64,000 nt of DNA from positions 25,318 to 89,317 of the forward strand of contig JAFQBE010000033.1 of the NCBI GenBank assembly GCA_017416765.1, written 5' to 3'. Shown here in pieces: positions 17,936-25,742 of the stretch (its first letter is position 1; each line of letters opens with the position of its first letter). Position numbers and translations under genes: made by a program. The DNA comes from Clostridia bacterium (GTDB lineage Bacteria; Bacillota; Clostridia; Oscillospirales; Acutalibacteraceae). Below the pieces are notes generated by a model. The model made no database searches, was not told the origin of the DNA, and saw nothing but the letters and a program-made list of their open reading frames with translations.

Positions 17936-19447
17936 TTATGCTAAGGGTATTACAAATGTAAACTTCACACCGTTATCCGTATTTTCTGCCGTACAGTTTC
18001 CACCGTGCTTTCCAACTACGGATTTGACTATTGAAAGCCCGAGACCTGCGTGAAGAGCTTCGGTTCTTACTCTTGCTTCATCCGTTCTGTAGAATCTGTC
18101 CCATATAAAGGGCAGCTTCTGCGGGTCGATAACAGCACCCTCATTAAATACGGTAAATACTGCACAGGAATCTTCTTCACAAAGCTTAATTTCTATCTTT
18201 CCGCCCGCTTTGGTATGTGTAGCGGCATTTGACAGATAATTCTTGATTGCCTGTTCGAGATATTTTTCATCGCCGTTGACGAAAAGATTTTCGGTAATAT
18301 CAATTTCACACTCGGCGTGTTGCAACACAATATCCATTTTGTTTACTGTATATCTGCAAAGCTCGGAAAAATTCAGTTTTTCTTTTTTAATGCTGTGCAG
18401 TTCATTTTCAATCGACGATATTTCAAGCATCGTCTTAACCATATCGTTAAGGCGCTCTGTTTCGTCTATAATTGTCTGACAGTAGTATTCCTTGTCTATA
18501 CCCTCAACGTCGTTTTTCAGGTTTTCGCCGTACATCTGCAGCAGACAAAGCGGCGTTTTCATTTCGTGAGAAACGTTTGCAATGAAATCACGCTGCGTTT
18601 TCTCGGTACGCTTACGCGCATCAATATCGGCAGAGAGCTTTTCGTTGGCGGTTTTCAGTTCTTCAATAGCAGTTGAAAGCCTGTAAGACATAGTATTTAT
18701 GCTTGAGGCAAGACTGCTCAGCTCCGGCGTATTGACGGTTTCGTCAGCCGTCTGCTCAAAATCCAGCTTTGAAATCTTCTGCGAAACAGCTTCAATATTT
18801 TTAATAGGCTTATTTATGCTTTTTGCTACAAAATAAGCGCACACAAGACCCGCCAGAAGTATAACGGCAGAGATATAGAAATTGACCTTTGTGAACATAG
18901 CAACACTGCTGTCAATGGATTCAACGGAAGAGGAAAGAAAAATATACCTTTCTTCGTTGCCGAACACAATTTTCCCCTGTAAAACAAGGTTGCTGTTTTC
19001 TGCTCCGATATGGCGCACTTCAGGATTTACCGAAAACTCAGAAAAGTCAATCCGGGGTACTTTTTTAATCGGATTATCGCCCACAGGACTACCACCGGGA
19101 GGAATATCGTTAGGTGAAGGCGGATTATTGCCGAACAGCAATGGCTGACCGAAAAACTCAAAACCGCCCATAGATACCCTTGTTGAATAAACAACTTCGG
19201 AATTATCGAAAACCGTTATTTTGATGTTGTGGGTATTCTCGCTTTTTTCAGTAAGGCTGCTGAGCTGCAAGGTGTTGTCCGTGTAGTTGCTTTGCAGGGT
19301 TTCAAAAAGCTCCAGCATCTGCTTTTCTCTCTCGTGAACGAAGAAGGTTTTTGAAAGGAAAACTCCGAAAAGCAGCTGTAACACAACCGCAACCGACAGC
19401 AGCGCCGCCGAAAAAATCATAATTTTAGCTCTGATTGATGTCTTCAT
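17936..19447 (-). CDS. Sensor histidine kinase
   Basis: 503 aa from ATG 19447 (MKTSIRAKI), which lies 16 nt after the regulator stop with ggtga upstream; the longer frame would run back into the regulator gene. Two TMs (~10-30 and ~190-210) enclose a ~155-residue external sensor domain containing a Pro/Gly/Asn-rich segment (~107-127). Then come HAMP (~212-265), HisKA with His294 (FIANVSHEMKTPL), the N box (NYLSNAAT, Asn407) and a G box (HAGLGLSIVKSVV). It should phosphorylate the OmpR-type regulator encoded just upstream. Its position before the export operon suggests it controls export in response to an external, perhaps peptide, signal. Confidence 0.93.
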   Translation of the reverse strand: MKTSIRAKIMIFSAALLSVAVVLQLLFGVFLSKTFFVHEREKQMLELFETLQSNYTDNTLQLSSLTEKSENTHNIKITVFDNSEVVYSTRVSMGGFEFFGQPLLFGNNPPSPNDIPPGGSPVGDNPIKKVPRIDFSEFSVNPEVRHIGAENSNLVLQGKIVFGNEERYIFLSSSVESIDSSVAMFTKVNFYISAVILLAGLVCAYFVAKSINKPIKNIEAVSQKISKLDFEQTADETVNTPELSSLASSINTMSYRLSTAIEELKTANEKLSADIDARKRTEKTQRDFIANVSHEMKTPLCLLQMYGENLKNDVEGIDKEYYCQTIIDETERLNDMVKTMLEISSIENELHSIKKEKLNFSELCRYTVNKMDIVLQHAECEIDITENLFVNGDEKYLEQAIKNYLSNAATHTKAGGKIEIKLCEEDSCAVFTVFNEGAVIDPQKLPFIWDRFYRTDEARVRTEALHAGLGLSIVKSVVGKHGGNCTAENTDNGVKFTFVIPLA

Positions 19448-19463
19448 ATTTTCACCGCACAGT

Positions 19464-20141
19464 CTATTCAAATTTATAGCCGACTTTGTAAACGGTTTTG
19501 ATTCTTTCACCTGACTCAAGCTTTGCACGAAGCTGCTTTATATGCGTATCAACCGTTCTCGTGTCCCCCTCGTAATCGTAGCCCCATACGTAATCAAGAA
19601 TACGATCGCGGGGAAGTGTAATTTTACTGTTCTGCATCAGATAACACAGCAAATCAAATTCCTTTTTTGTCAGGTCAATAAGCTTTCCGCAATCCGTAAC
19701 CGATCGGTTGGATTGGCTGAGAGTAATATCGCCCGATACAATATCGTTTGCGTGCACCTTGCCTGCACGCCTTAAAACGGCTTCCGTGCGGGCAAGCAAA
19801 AGCGTAGGCGAAATCGGCTTGGAAATATAGTCATCCGCACCGAAGGTAAGCCCTTTTATCTGGTCGTATTCCTCACTCTTTGCCGTGAGCATAATAATCG
19901 GCACAAGCTGACCGTTTTCCCGCAATTCTTTCAAAACGTCAAACCCGTTGAGCTTCGGCATCATAACGTCGAGAATTATAATGTCAACCGAATTGAAGTT
20001 TTCGTAATAGATATTGACAGCTTCTTCACCGTCATATGCCGATATAACTTCAAAACGGTTAGCCTTGAAATAATCCCCCAGTGCACGGACAATTTTTGCT
20101 TCATCATCAACAATAAGAATACAAGGTTTATCATTAAGCAT
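19464..20141 (-). CDS. OmpR-family response regulator
   Basis: 225 aa. The receiver domain has the acidic pair Asp12-Asp13, phospho-acceptor Asp58 (IIILDVMMPKLNG), the T/K switch residues (MLTAK; Lys108 in ISKPI) and a C-terminal winged helix (~128-224) with the usual recognition segment GDTRTVDTHIKQLR. RBS gggagaag. It forms an operon with the histidine kinase downstream and most likely acts on the transporter operon that follows, as in other linked TCS-ABC sets; that target is inferred. Confidence 0.94.
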   Translation of the reverse strand: MLNDKPCILIVDDEAKIVRALGDYFKANRFEVISAYDGEEAVNIYYENFNSVDIIILDVMMPKLNGFDVLKELRENGQLVPIIMLTAKSEEYDQIKGLTFGADDYISKPISPTLLLARTEAVLRRAGKVHANDIVSGDITLSQSNRSVTDCGKLIDLTKKEFDLLCYLMQNSKITLPRDRILDYVWGYDYEGDTRTVDTHIKQLRAKLESGERIKTVYKVGYKFE

Positions 20142-20204
20142 AAAAAATCTTCTCCCATCTTAATAAAAATAATAAACGGGAATTGTGATAAACTTGTGAA
20201 GTGA

Positions 20205-20233
20205 CTATAAAAACCGCCGCCAAGATTTTGTAA
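20205..20233 (-). promoter_or_regulatory. Possible promoter of the two-component operon
   Basis: On the minus strand TTACAA (20233-20228) and TTATAG (20210-20205) are 17 nt apart and ~64 nt before the regulator start. Both boxes are imperfect. Confidence 0.4.
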
Positions 20234-20648
20234 CATTTTATTATTTAAGATCCAAACAAAAAATTTAATAGATTAAAAATGTGCCTTAACTCATTCTGCG
20301 GTATACTTGCAATAACTGTCATTATCTCTTGGTGTATTAGTTTCTCTATAAACAAACAATCAACACTGTCAAGAACCGTATAGAATCAACACCCGGATTT
20401 GAAAAGGTCAAAGACGGTTATGTAACGTATTCGCCTAAAGAATAGGTTGTGCATTAATCTGATCTAAAAGAACTTAAAAGCTACCTTGCAAAAAGTGAGG
20501 TAGCTTTTAAGGAATCGAACGCAAACTTAGGGAATCTGCTTTTATAAAAAAGTTGATTTTCGTTGTTCAGAAAAATGTTTTGGTTTTTTAATCTTACATA
20601 CTTTATGTGTAAAATAAAATTTAGACTATTTAACAGGAGTGATTAACT
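20234..20648. other. AT-rich intergenic stretch with a hairpin and a coding remnant
   Basis: Plus-strand 20345-20445 holds a ~33-codon open fragment ending in TPGFEKVKDGYVTYSPKE and a stop; it has no start or RBS and looks like a gene end left by rearrangement. A terminator hairpin follows at 20474-20510. An RBS (ggagtg) precedes ATG 20649. Confidence 0.4.
20474..20510 (+). terminator. Terminator-like hairpin
   Basis: Perfect 13-bp stem ttaaaagctacct / aggtagcttttaa (20474-20486, 20498-20510), able to work in either direction. Confidence 0.65.
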
Positions 20649-20906
20649 ATGCCAAAGGGTAGCATCGGTACACCAACAAGTACTATCATTAAACTTCCTA
20701 TTCCTACACAAATACCTTGCGATTGCAGAAGGTGCAAGCATTTAAGAAACAGTGCAGGTACAACACACTGTACGCATTATGATATAATCGCACCTTCAAA
20801 AAAGACCTGTGCAAGATATGATTGTGTAAGGTCAGCACCAAAAGAGAAAAACAGCCAAAAGAAAGGTCACAAGAAAAGGAGGGTAAACAAGAAAAAGAAG
20901 AAATAA
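20649..20906 (+). CDS. Small Cys-rich, Lys-tailed protein, 85 aa
   Basis: RBS ggagtg, ATG 20649. The centre has six Cys (24, 26, 29, 41, 53, 58) in an arrangement like CDCRRCKH...HCTHYD...TCARYDC, which suggests one or two zinc sites. The last 20 residues are nearly all Lys/Arg (KKRRVNKKKKK), so nucleic-acid binding is plausible. I do not recognise a named family. It is the first gene of a three-gene set with the large serine recombinase, so it is probably cargo or an accessory factor of that element. Confidence 0.65.
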   Translation: MPKGSIGTPTSTIIKLPIPTQIPCDCRRCKHLRNSAGTTHCTHYDIIAPSKKTCARYDCVRSAPKEKNSQKKGHKKRRVNKKKKK

Positions 20907-21104
20907 TAACAAAACATTTACTGATGTAAAAGCAAGTTGTATCAGTGGCTTTTGGCAAGTGATATAAACATTAAAATCTGCTTGCCGAAAAACTGCGGCG
21001 AAGGTAACGGTTTTGATGGCTGTTACCGCAGGAGGAAAACGAATCAGGCAGACATTACAAATATTTTACCCGCACCAAAATATATTAAAAGGTTCGTTTT
21101 CAAA

Positions 21105-21317
21105 ATGAGTAAAACAGAAAACTCTGCAAAAAATAGCCTTGAACTAAATCCGGAAAGAGGTTGTGCTTTGGACGATACCGGCAAAAAGGCTGTTTCAGAA
21201 GAGCTCTGGTTTAACTACTTTACAGAAACCCTTTATGAAAAAGGGTATATTGAGGCTGAATTGAAAGCTAAAATGATGAACGCTATAGAAACCAAATTCG
21301 GTAACGGTTTGTTTTGA
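21105..21317 (+). CDS. Small accessory protein of the recombinase element, 70 aa
   Basis: The frame is open from 20937, but the likely start is ATG 21105 (MSKTENSAKNS) because the N-terminal extension looks unlike protein and lacks an RBS; aaagg is ~16 nt away, so the start is uncertain. The conserved-looking part is the end, LWFNYFTETLYEKGYIEAEL, followed by a helix. This resembles the short 'LWFNYFN..L...G.I...EY' proteins often found beside serine recombinases in clostridial elements (from memory). Function unknown. Confidence 0.55.
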   Translation: MSKTENSAKNSLELNPERGCALDDTGKKAVSEELWFNYFTETLYEKGYIEAELKAKMMNAIETKFGNGLF

Positions 21318-21328
21318 AGCCACAAGCG

Positions 21329-21364
21329 AATAAGCACAGGATAGTCGTCCTGTGCTTATTCCCA
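21329..21364 (+). terminator. Terminator hairpin before the recombinase gene
   Basis: Perfect 13-bp stem aataagcacagga / tcctgtgcttatt (21329-21341, 21348-21360). It separates the accessory genes from the recombinase. Confidence 0.7.
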
Positions 21365-21437
21365 ACATTTACATATCGCAATTGAAAGGCATTGCAATTA
21401 TAATTTTAAGTGTAAGAATACTTAAGGATGTGATAAT

Positions 21438-23171
21438 TTGAACATTTATGAAAGAAACAGACTTCTACGCTCCGGGAAAAGCATTTATGAAATACCTCTG
21501 CGAGTGACATTTTACGCCCGTGTTTCAAGTGAAAAGGATGAACAGCTTAATTCGCTGGATAATCAGATTTCGTATTACAGAAACCTGATTACAGAAAATC
21601 CTAATTGGGAGTATGTTGAAGGGTACATTGATGAAGGCCTTTCCGGCAAAAGCACAAAGAAAAGAAAAAGCTTTAACAGAATGATAGCAGACGGCAAAAA
21701 AGGTCTGTTTGATTTCATTATTACAAAAGAAATATCCCGTTTTGCCCGTAATACTGTTGACAGTCTCAGTTACACTCGTGAGCTTCTGGATTACGGTGTT
21801 GGTGTACTGTTTCAGAGTGATAACATTAATACCTTTGATAAGGATTCAGAACTTAGGCTCGGTATTATGTCAACTATCGCACAGGATGAGCTGAGGAAGC
21901 TGTCCGAAAGAGTTAAATTCGGTCACAGACAGGCTATAGAAAACGGTGTAGTTCTCGGCAACAGCAGGATTTTTGGCTATGACAAGATGAAAAAACGCCT
22001 TGTTATTAACGAAAATGAAGCACCTATGGTTGTCGAGATTTTTGAACTGTATGCTTCAGGCGATTACAGTCTTAAACAGATTGAAAGTATTCTCTGGAAT
22101 AAGGGATATCGCAACAGGAACGGTAACAAGATTGCACATAACACTCTTTCAAGCATCATTTCAAACCCTAAATATAAGGGGTATTATGTAGGCGGCAAAG
22201 TCAGAAATCTTGACCTGTTCAGCGAAAAGAGAGAATTCTTACCGCCGGAGGAATGGACGATATATAAAGACGAAAGCGGTGAAATTGTACCGCCGATAGT
22301 TTCTGAGGAGCTGTGGGAAACAGCTAACAAGGTTTTAGCTAAACGCAGCGCTGATGTTAAGTACCGTCAAGGTATATGCAATCATCCCAATCTTCTTACC
22401 GGTAAGATAGTATGCAAAAACTGTGGTTCACCTTATTATAGGAAAGACTGTAAAAACAGAGACGGTTCAAAAAATTCAAAATGGATCTGCAGCGGTAAAA
22501 TTAACAACGGCAAAAACTATTGCGATTCGTTTGCAATATATGAAAGCGAAATAAAAAGAATACTGTACGAAACCCTCAGATGTACTCGTGAAGATATTGG
22601 AAAAATCATTGAAGAGTACGCTCAGATGCTTTGGGATATTATGAAAGACGATGGTCTTGAAACTGAACTGGAAAGAGCAGAGACTCAAAGAAAGAAGTTT
22701 TATGAAAAGGAAGAAAAGCTTTTCAGCCTTTATGCTGACGGTAAGTGTTCAGAAACGGAATATATTAGACTCAAAAAGGGTGTAGCAAAAGAAATTGAAA
22801 GCATTGAGAAAACTGTTGAAGAATTAAAACAACAGCTCGCTTCCGATGAAGGGCTCAGAAAGAGTATTGATGAAATTAAATCTGCTCTTATGGAGGCTTC
22901 AAAGGTTTCTTCCGAAGAACTGATTACCAAAAAGTTTGTTGACAAATACATTGATAAAATCTTTGTAACTGCTAAGGACGGTTTTTGTGCCAAAATTGAG
23001 ATTAAGCTCGTTACCGGCGAAATAACTGAAAAATATCTGTTCAAAATGAAGGACGCACGAGGAGCTGAAACCGTTGATTCTGCTGGGGTTTCGGGCTCTG
23101 ACGATAGAAAAAGTCGTGTGGGGCTGATGTCTAAGAAGATGATCCAGTCCTACGAGCAGAATATGAAATAA
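21438..23171 (+). CDS. Large serine recombinase, 577 aa
   Basis: RBS aaggatg before TTG 21438. The resolvase-type catalytic domain (~21-165) has the nucleophilic Ser30 in YARVSSEKDEQ and the DFIITKEISRFARN segment. Next come a recombinase domain (~185-300), a Cys4 zinc ribbon (CKNCG...C...YC, ~324-365) and a long coiled coil (~410-480). This is the plan of phage-type and Tn4451 TnpX-type integrases that cut attP/attB and join via a 2-bp core. The protein looks intact. It sits between the two-component promoter and a MerR gene, so the ~2.7-kb set may be a small integrated element. No att sites were identified. Confidence 0.93.
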   Translation: MNIYERNRLLRSGKSIYEIPLRVTFYARVSSEKDEQLNSLDNQISYYRNLITENPNWEYVEGYIDEGLSGKSTKKRKSFNRMIADGKKGLFDFIITKEISRFARNTVDSLSYTRELLDYGVGVLFQSDNINTFDKDSELRLGIMSTIAQDELRKLSERVKFGHRQAIENGVVLGNSRIFGYDKMKKRLVINENEAPMVVEIFELYASGDYSLKQIESILWNKGYRNRNGNKIAHNTLSSIISNPKYKGYYVGGKVRNLDLFSEKREFLPPEEWTIYKDESGEIVPPIVSEELWETANKVLAKRSADVKYRQGICNHPNLLTGKIVCKNCGSPYYRKDCKNRDGSKNSKWICSGKINNGKNYCDSFAIYESEIKRILYETLRCTREDIGKIIEEYAQMLWDIMKDDGLETELERAETQRKKFYEKEEKLFSLYADGKCSETEYIRLKKGVAKEIESIEKTVEELKQQLASDEGLRKSIDEIKSALMEASKVSSEELITKKFVDKYIDKIFVTAKDGFCAKIEIKLVTGEITEKYLFKMKDARGAETVDSAGVSGSDDRKSRVGLMSKKMIQSYEQNMK

Positions 23172-23252
23172 CACGGCTATAATAATTAGCCGTGCAGCGT
23201 ATTAAGGCTGCAAAAAAACAGCAAGGGAAAGTAACTTCTCTTGCTGTTTTTG
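23172..23252 (+). terminator. Two hairpins after the serine recombinase
   Basis: The first stem cacggct/agccgtg (23172-23194) starts one base after the stop. The second, aaacagcaag/cttgctgttt (23216-23225, 23240-23249), is followed by T-rich sequence and is the likelier terminator. Confidence 0.75.
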
Positions 23253-23304
23253 TTCATTAAAAGCGAAAAATTAAGGATTAAGTAAATTATTTTTCAAAAA
23301 ATGC

Positions 23305-23335
23305 TTGACTGTAAACCTTATTTATACTTTATAAT
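23305..23335 (+). promoter_or_regulatory. MerR-type promoter with 19-bp spacer
   Basis: TTGACT (23305-23310) and TATAAT (23330-23335) are 19 bp apart, the overlong spacing typical of promoters untwisted by MerR activators. The spacer holds a dyad, gtaaaccttatttatac (23311-23327; GTA-A...T-TAC). The regulator gene starts 31 bp downstream, so autoregulation is likely. A second inverted pair (ttgactgt at 23305, acagtcaa at 23346) surrounds it. Confidence 0.7.
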
Positions 23336-23366
23336 TCACTTGAAAACAGTCAAAGGAGTGATAAAC

Positions 23367-24071
23367 ATGAATGTTCAGGATGTAGAAAAAGAATTGAATA
23401 TTACACGCGCCAACATTCGCTTTTATGAACGGGAAGGTTTGCTTGCACCGGTCAGGAAAGAAAACGGATATCGCGATTACACAAATGAAGATATTGCACG
23501 TCTGAAAAAAATTATTATATTTCGCAAGCTCGGATTTTCTGTTGCTGATATAAGAGAGATATTAGACGGCACTTTATCGTTGCAGGACGCAGTTAAAACT
23601 AACATAGGAAATTTAGAAAAAAACATAGATGATTTAAGTGACGAAATTGATTTGTGTAATGAAATCATAGATAAAAATATCGACCTTCAGGATTTTTCAG
23701 AAGATTATTTCTGGAATCTGATAAGTAAAAAAGAAAATGAAAGAAAAAGTTTTAAAGAGGTTCTGAATAGTTATTTGAATAAACACTATAAAACAAATAT
23801 TGCTTTATTATTTATTGTTTGCATTGCACCGTTTCTTAATATTCTTTTTGATTATTTTCTTTTGAATAAAGCACCGGAAATAAAATCTATTGTGCTTGCA
23901 ATTGTTTGTTTTTTAGCAAGACAGCTCTTTCGTCTTTTATTAAGCCTGCGGTGTGATTGTGATACACATTTCACACCTTTTTTTTATATCTGTGGCGAAA
24001 AAGTATGTGTTTTCAAGGGGAATCCATTCATTAAAAAAGCGTTCAGCCAGCTGCGGCGAATTGCGTTTTGA
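23367..24071 (+). CDS. MerR-family regulator with membrane segments, C-terminus probably truncated
   Basis: Start ATG 23367 (MNVQDVEKELNITRANIRFYE), RBS caaaggag. Residues 1-70 are a MerR winged helix (IRFYEREGLLAP, ENGYRDYTNEDI, KLGFSVADI). A short coiled coil (~80-130) and two TMs (~148-165, ~175-195) follow. From about residue 192 (~23940) the frame runs 130 bp into the antisense of the convergent kinase gene, giving an odd Cys-rich tail. That overlap points to loss of the original 3' end and fusion to the neighbour. Related proteins are membrane-bound transcription factors; the signal is unknown. Confidence 0.7.
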   Translation: MNVQDVEKELNITRANIRFYEREGLLAPVRKENGYRDYTNEDIARLKKIIIFRKLGFSVADIREILDGTLSLQDAVKTNIGNLEKNIDDLSDEIDLCNEIIDKNIDLQDFSEDYFWNLISKKENERKSFKEVLNSYLNKHYKTNIALLFIVCIAPFLNILFDYFLLNKAPEIKSIVLAIVCFLARQLFRLLLSLRCDCDTHFTPFFYICGEKVCVFKGNPFIKKAFSQLRRIAF

Positions 24072-25022
24072 TATGCGTTCTTTTTGAAATTGCGGAGAAA
24101 TGTCAAGAAACACTGAAAAATTGTAATACCCTTCAAATTCGGGATGCATAGAATATGAGCCTTCGATTACAGTCAGCTTTTCGGGTTTAATTCTTGTCGG
24201 AGCTTGAAGCTGCATTTCGGAGCAATCAAATCTGCGGTAATTGATCGTTTCGTCTTTACTCAGCGGAATAAGCACCTCATCAATAAAGCGTTCGCGGTCA
24301 ATGTTGCCGCCGATTTCGGCATATCTTTCAGGTGTTCTCTGCTCCGGACGCAGGAAAAAATCATCCGTATGAAAAACAGTACAGCCGTAAATTTCCTTGA
24401 GCATTTTTCCGAGCGTTGTTTTTCCGCTTGCGCTTTTTCCTTCAATTGCTATTCTTAATGTACCTTCTGAAAGCCGCTTATCAATTTCTGCAAAAAGCGG
24501 CAAAAACGCAATATATCTGTTCGCAATTACTCTATATGACGGTGCATATTTTTCTTTGTACTCGGCTGAATGGTGAACGGCCGGATATCCGAGAGCTTTC
24601 CATTGCTCAGCTTGCTTTTCAAAATCCGCTTCGGCAAAAGGAAGCAGCTTTTCTGACATGAGCTCTTTTGCAGTATTGAGCTTGTTTTTTAACTCGTTTT
24701 CTCCGTACGGTTCTTTTTTTGCGGAAAGAAAGAATAGTCTGCCGAGAGTCTGAACACTTAATCCGGAATTAAGATAAGAAAGATTGACACGGCTGTAATC
24801 ACCGTCTAACGGTTCGATATACGGACAGCTGTTTTTAACACCGCGGTTGAGTTCTTCGATGATATAATCCGTAACCATTTCGCTTGAAGAAATCATATGC
24901 TCACAGCCGAAGGAGCTTTGATAAATAAACTTAAAAAGGTCCTGAGGCTGCAATTCCGGATGTGTCTGACAATGCAGCATAAGCAATTCGCGGCTTTTTT
25001 TGATTTGATTTATATTTTTCAT
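23940..25022 (-). CDS. Two-domain protein with uridine-kinase-like C-terminal P-loop domain
   Basis: 360 aa. Residues 1-175 are an unrecognised helical domain (QSSFGCEHMIS, GDYSRVNLSYLN). Residues ~188-360 form a P-loop kinase of the uridine kinase/phosphoribulokinase group: Walker A GKSASGKTT (195-203), HTDDFFL (218-224), a catalytic-looking Asp/Arg segment (GGNIDRERF) and VIEGSYSMHP. It starts 1 nt after the stop of an ECF transporter S-component gene. Transport and phosphorylation of the same small molecule (nucleoside, vitamin or precursor) is therefore the natural hypothesis. The substrate cannot be told from the sequence. Confidence 0.75.
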   Translation of the reverse strand: MKNINQIKKSRELLMLHCQTHPELQPQDLFKFIYQSSFGCEHMISSSEMVTDYIIEELNRGVKNSCPYIEPLDGDYSRVNLSYLNSGLSVQTLGRLFFLSAKKEPYGENELKNKLNTAKELMSEKLLPFAEADFEKQAEQWKALGYPAVHHSAEYKEKYAPSYRVIANRYIAFLPLFAEIDKRLSEGTLRIAIEGKSASGKTTLGKMLKEIYGCTVFHTDDFFLRPEQRTPERYAEIGGNIDRERFIDEVLIPLSKDETINYRRFDCSEMQLQAPTRIKPEKLTVIEGSYSMHPEFEGYYNFSVFLDISPQFQKERISKRNSPQLAERFFNEWIPLENTYFFATDIKKRCEMCITITPQA

Positions 25023-25023
25023 T

Positions 25024-25563
25024 TTAATCTCTCATCTTCGCAAATTTCTTATTATCAATAAGCATTACAATAATCGGAATCAGCACAATTTGCACGGCAA
25101 TACCGGGCAGAGCATTTGCAACGGCACCTGCCCAGAAAGCAGAAAGTCCGAACCTTGTGGTATCCAAGCCCATGAAGCAGAACTGTACAATGCCCCATAC
25201 AAGTCTGCCTGCAACCATGGACATCACCAGCGAAACATAAATATTAATTTTTTTCTTTGGAAGTACGCGGTATAAAAAGCCTGACATAAAGCCGTAAACA
25301 GCAAGCTCAAACGACATTGCAAAGGCGGTAGGAAACAGCGGGGGCATACCCAGCGTAAACGAGCGCAGCAACGGAGCTATAAAGCCAACGGCAAGTCCCC
25401 AGGGAGCGGAGCAGATGTAGCCGCAAAGAATTACAGGTATATGCATCGGACACAGCATTGAACCAATCTGAGGAACCTGACCTGTTAAAAACGGCATCAC
25501 AAAGGTAAGCGCAAGAAACATTGCTGCTAATGCAAGGTTAATTGTTGTGTTTTGCTTTTTCAT
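25024..25563 (-). CDS. ECF transporter S component, substrate unknown
   Basis: 179 aa from ATG 25563 (RBS gagagg); a TTG further upstream (25587) is not needed. It has five to six hydrophobic segments typical of ECF S components (NLALAAMFLALTFVMPF, MHIPVILCGYICSAPWGLAVGF, FELAVYGFMSGFLYR, AVQIVLIPIIVML) and the Ala-rich first helix that contacts EcfT. No EcfA/T genes are nearby, so it must use a shared (group II) energising module. Coupling to the kinase gene downstream suggests vitamin or nucleoside salvage. It is preceded by a promoter and a leader hairpin. Confidence 0.85.
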   Translation of the reverse strand: MKKQNTTINLALAAMFLALTFVMPFLTGQVPQIGSMLCPMHIPVILCGYICSAPWGLAVGFIAPLLRSFTLGMPPLFPTAFAMSFELAVYGFMSGFLYRVLPKKKINIYVSLVMSMVAGRLVWGIVQFCFMGLDTTRFGLSAFWAGAVANALPGIAVQIVLIPIIVMLIDNKKFAKMRD

Positions 25564-25589
25564 AAGAAGTCCTCTCTTTTTTTGCAATT

Positions 25590-25638
25590 GAAAAACAAGA
25601 AGGTGCAGTTATCCCTTCTGAGAAAACAACACCTTCAT
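25590..25638 (-). promoter_or_regulatory. Leader hairpin/attenuator with mini-ORF ahead of the ECF gene
   Basis: In minus RNA a 7-bp stem gaaggtg/caccttc (25636-25630, 25605-25599) is followed by ttgtttttc, like a terminator, 35 nt before the ECF start. The left arm overlaps a possible 9-codon ORF (25638-25609, MKVLFSQKG) with no clear RBS. A ligand- or translation-controlled switch is possible; no known riboswitch class was recognised. Confidence 0.45.
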
Positions 25639-25713
25639 AGTATCGCAAAATAAAAAATATTGTAGAAAAAAGAACTTCTGTTCCGAATGTTAATCTTCTG
25701 AATAACAAAAAAC

Positions 25714-25742
25714 ATTATATCATCCGAAAAGCATTATTTCAA
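25714..25742 (-). promoter_or_regulatory. Promoter of the ECF/kinase operon
   Basis: On the minus strand TTGAAA (25742-25737), 17 nt, TATAAT (25719-25714). The -35 box overlaps the 3' end of the DUF3842 gene. The implied leader is ~145 nt long. Confidence 0.7.

Noticed and set aside
20345-20445. A small gene ending VTYSPKE
   Set aside because: There is no start codon or RBS and the frame is closed by a stop upstream; treated as a remnant only.
25599-25636. TPP riboswitch, because cttctgaga appears on the plus strand
   Set aside because: It is on the wrong strand for the ECF gene and the other conserved TPP elements are missing.
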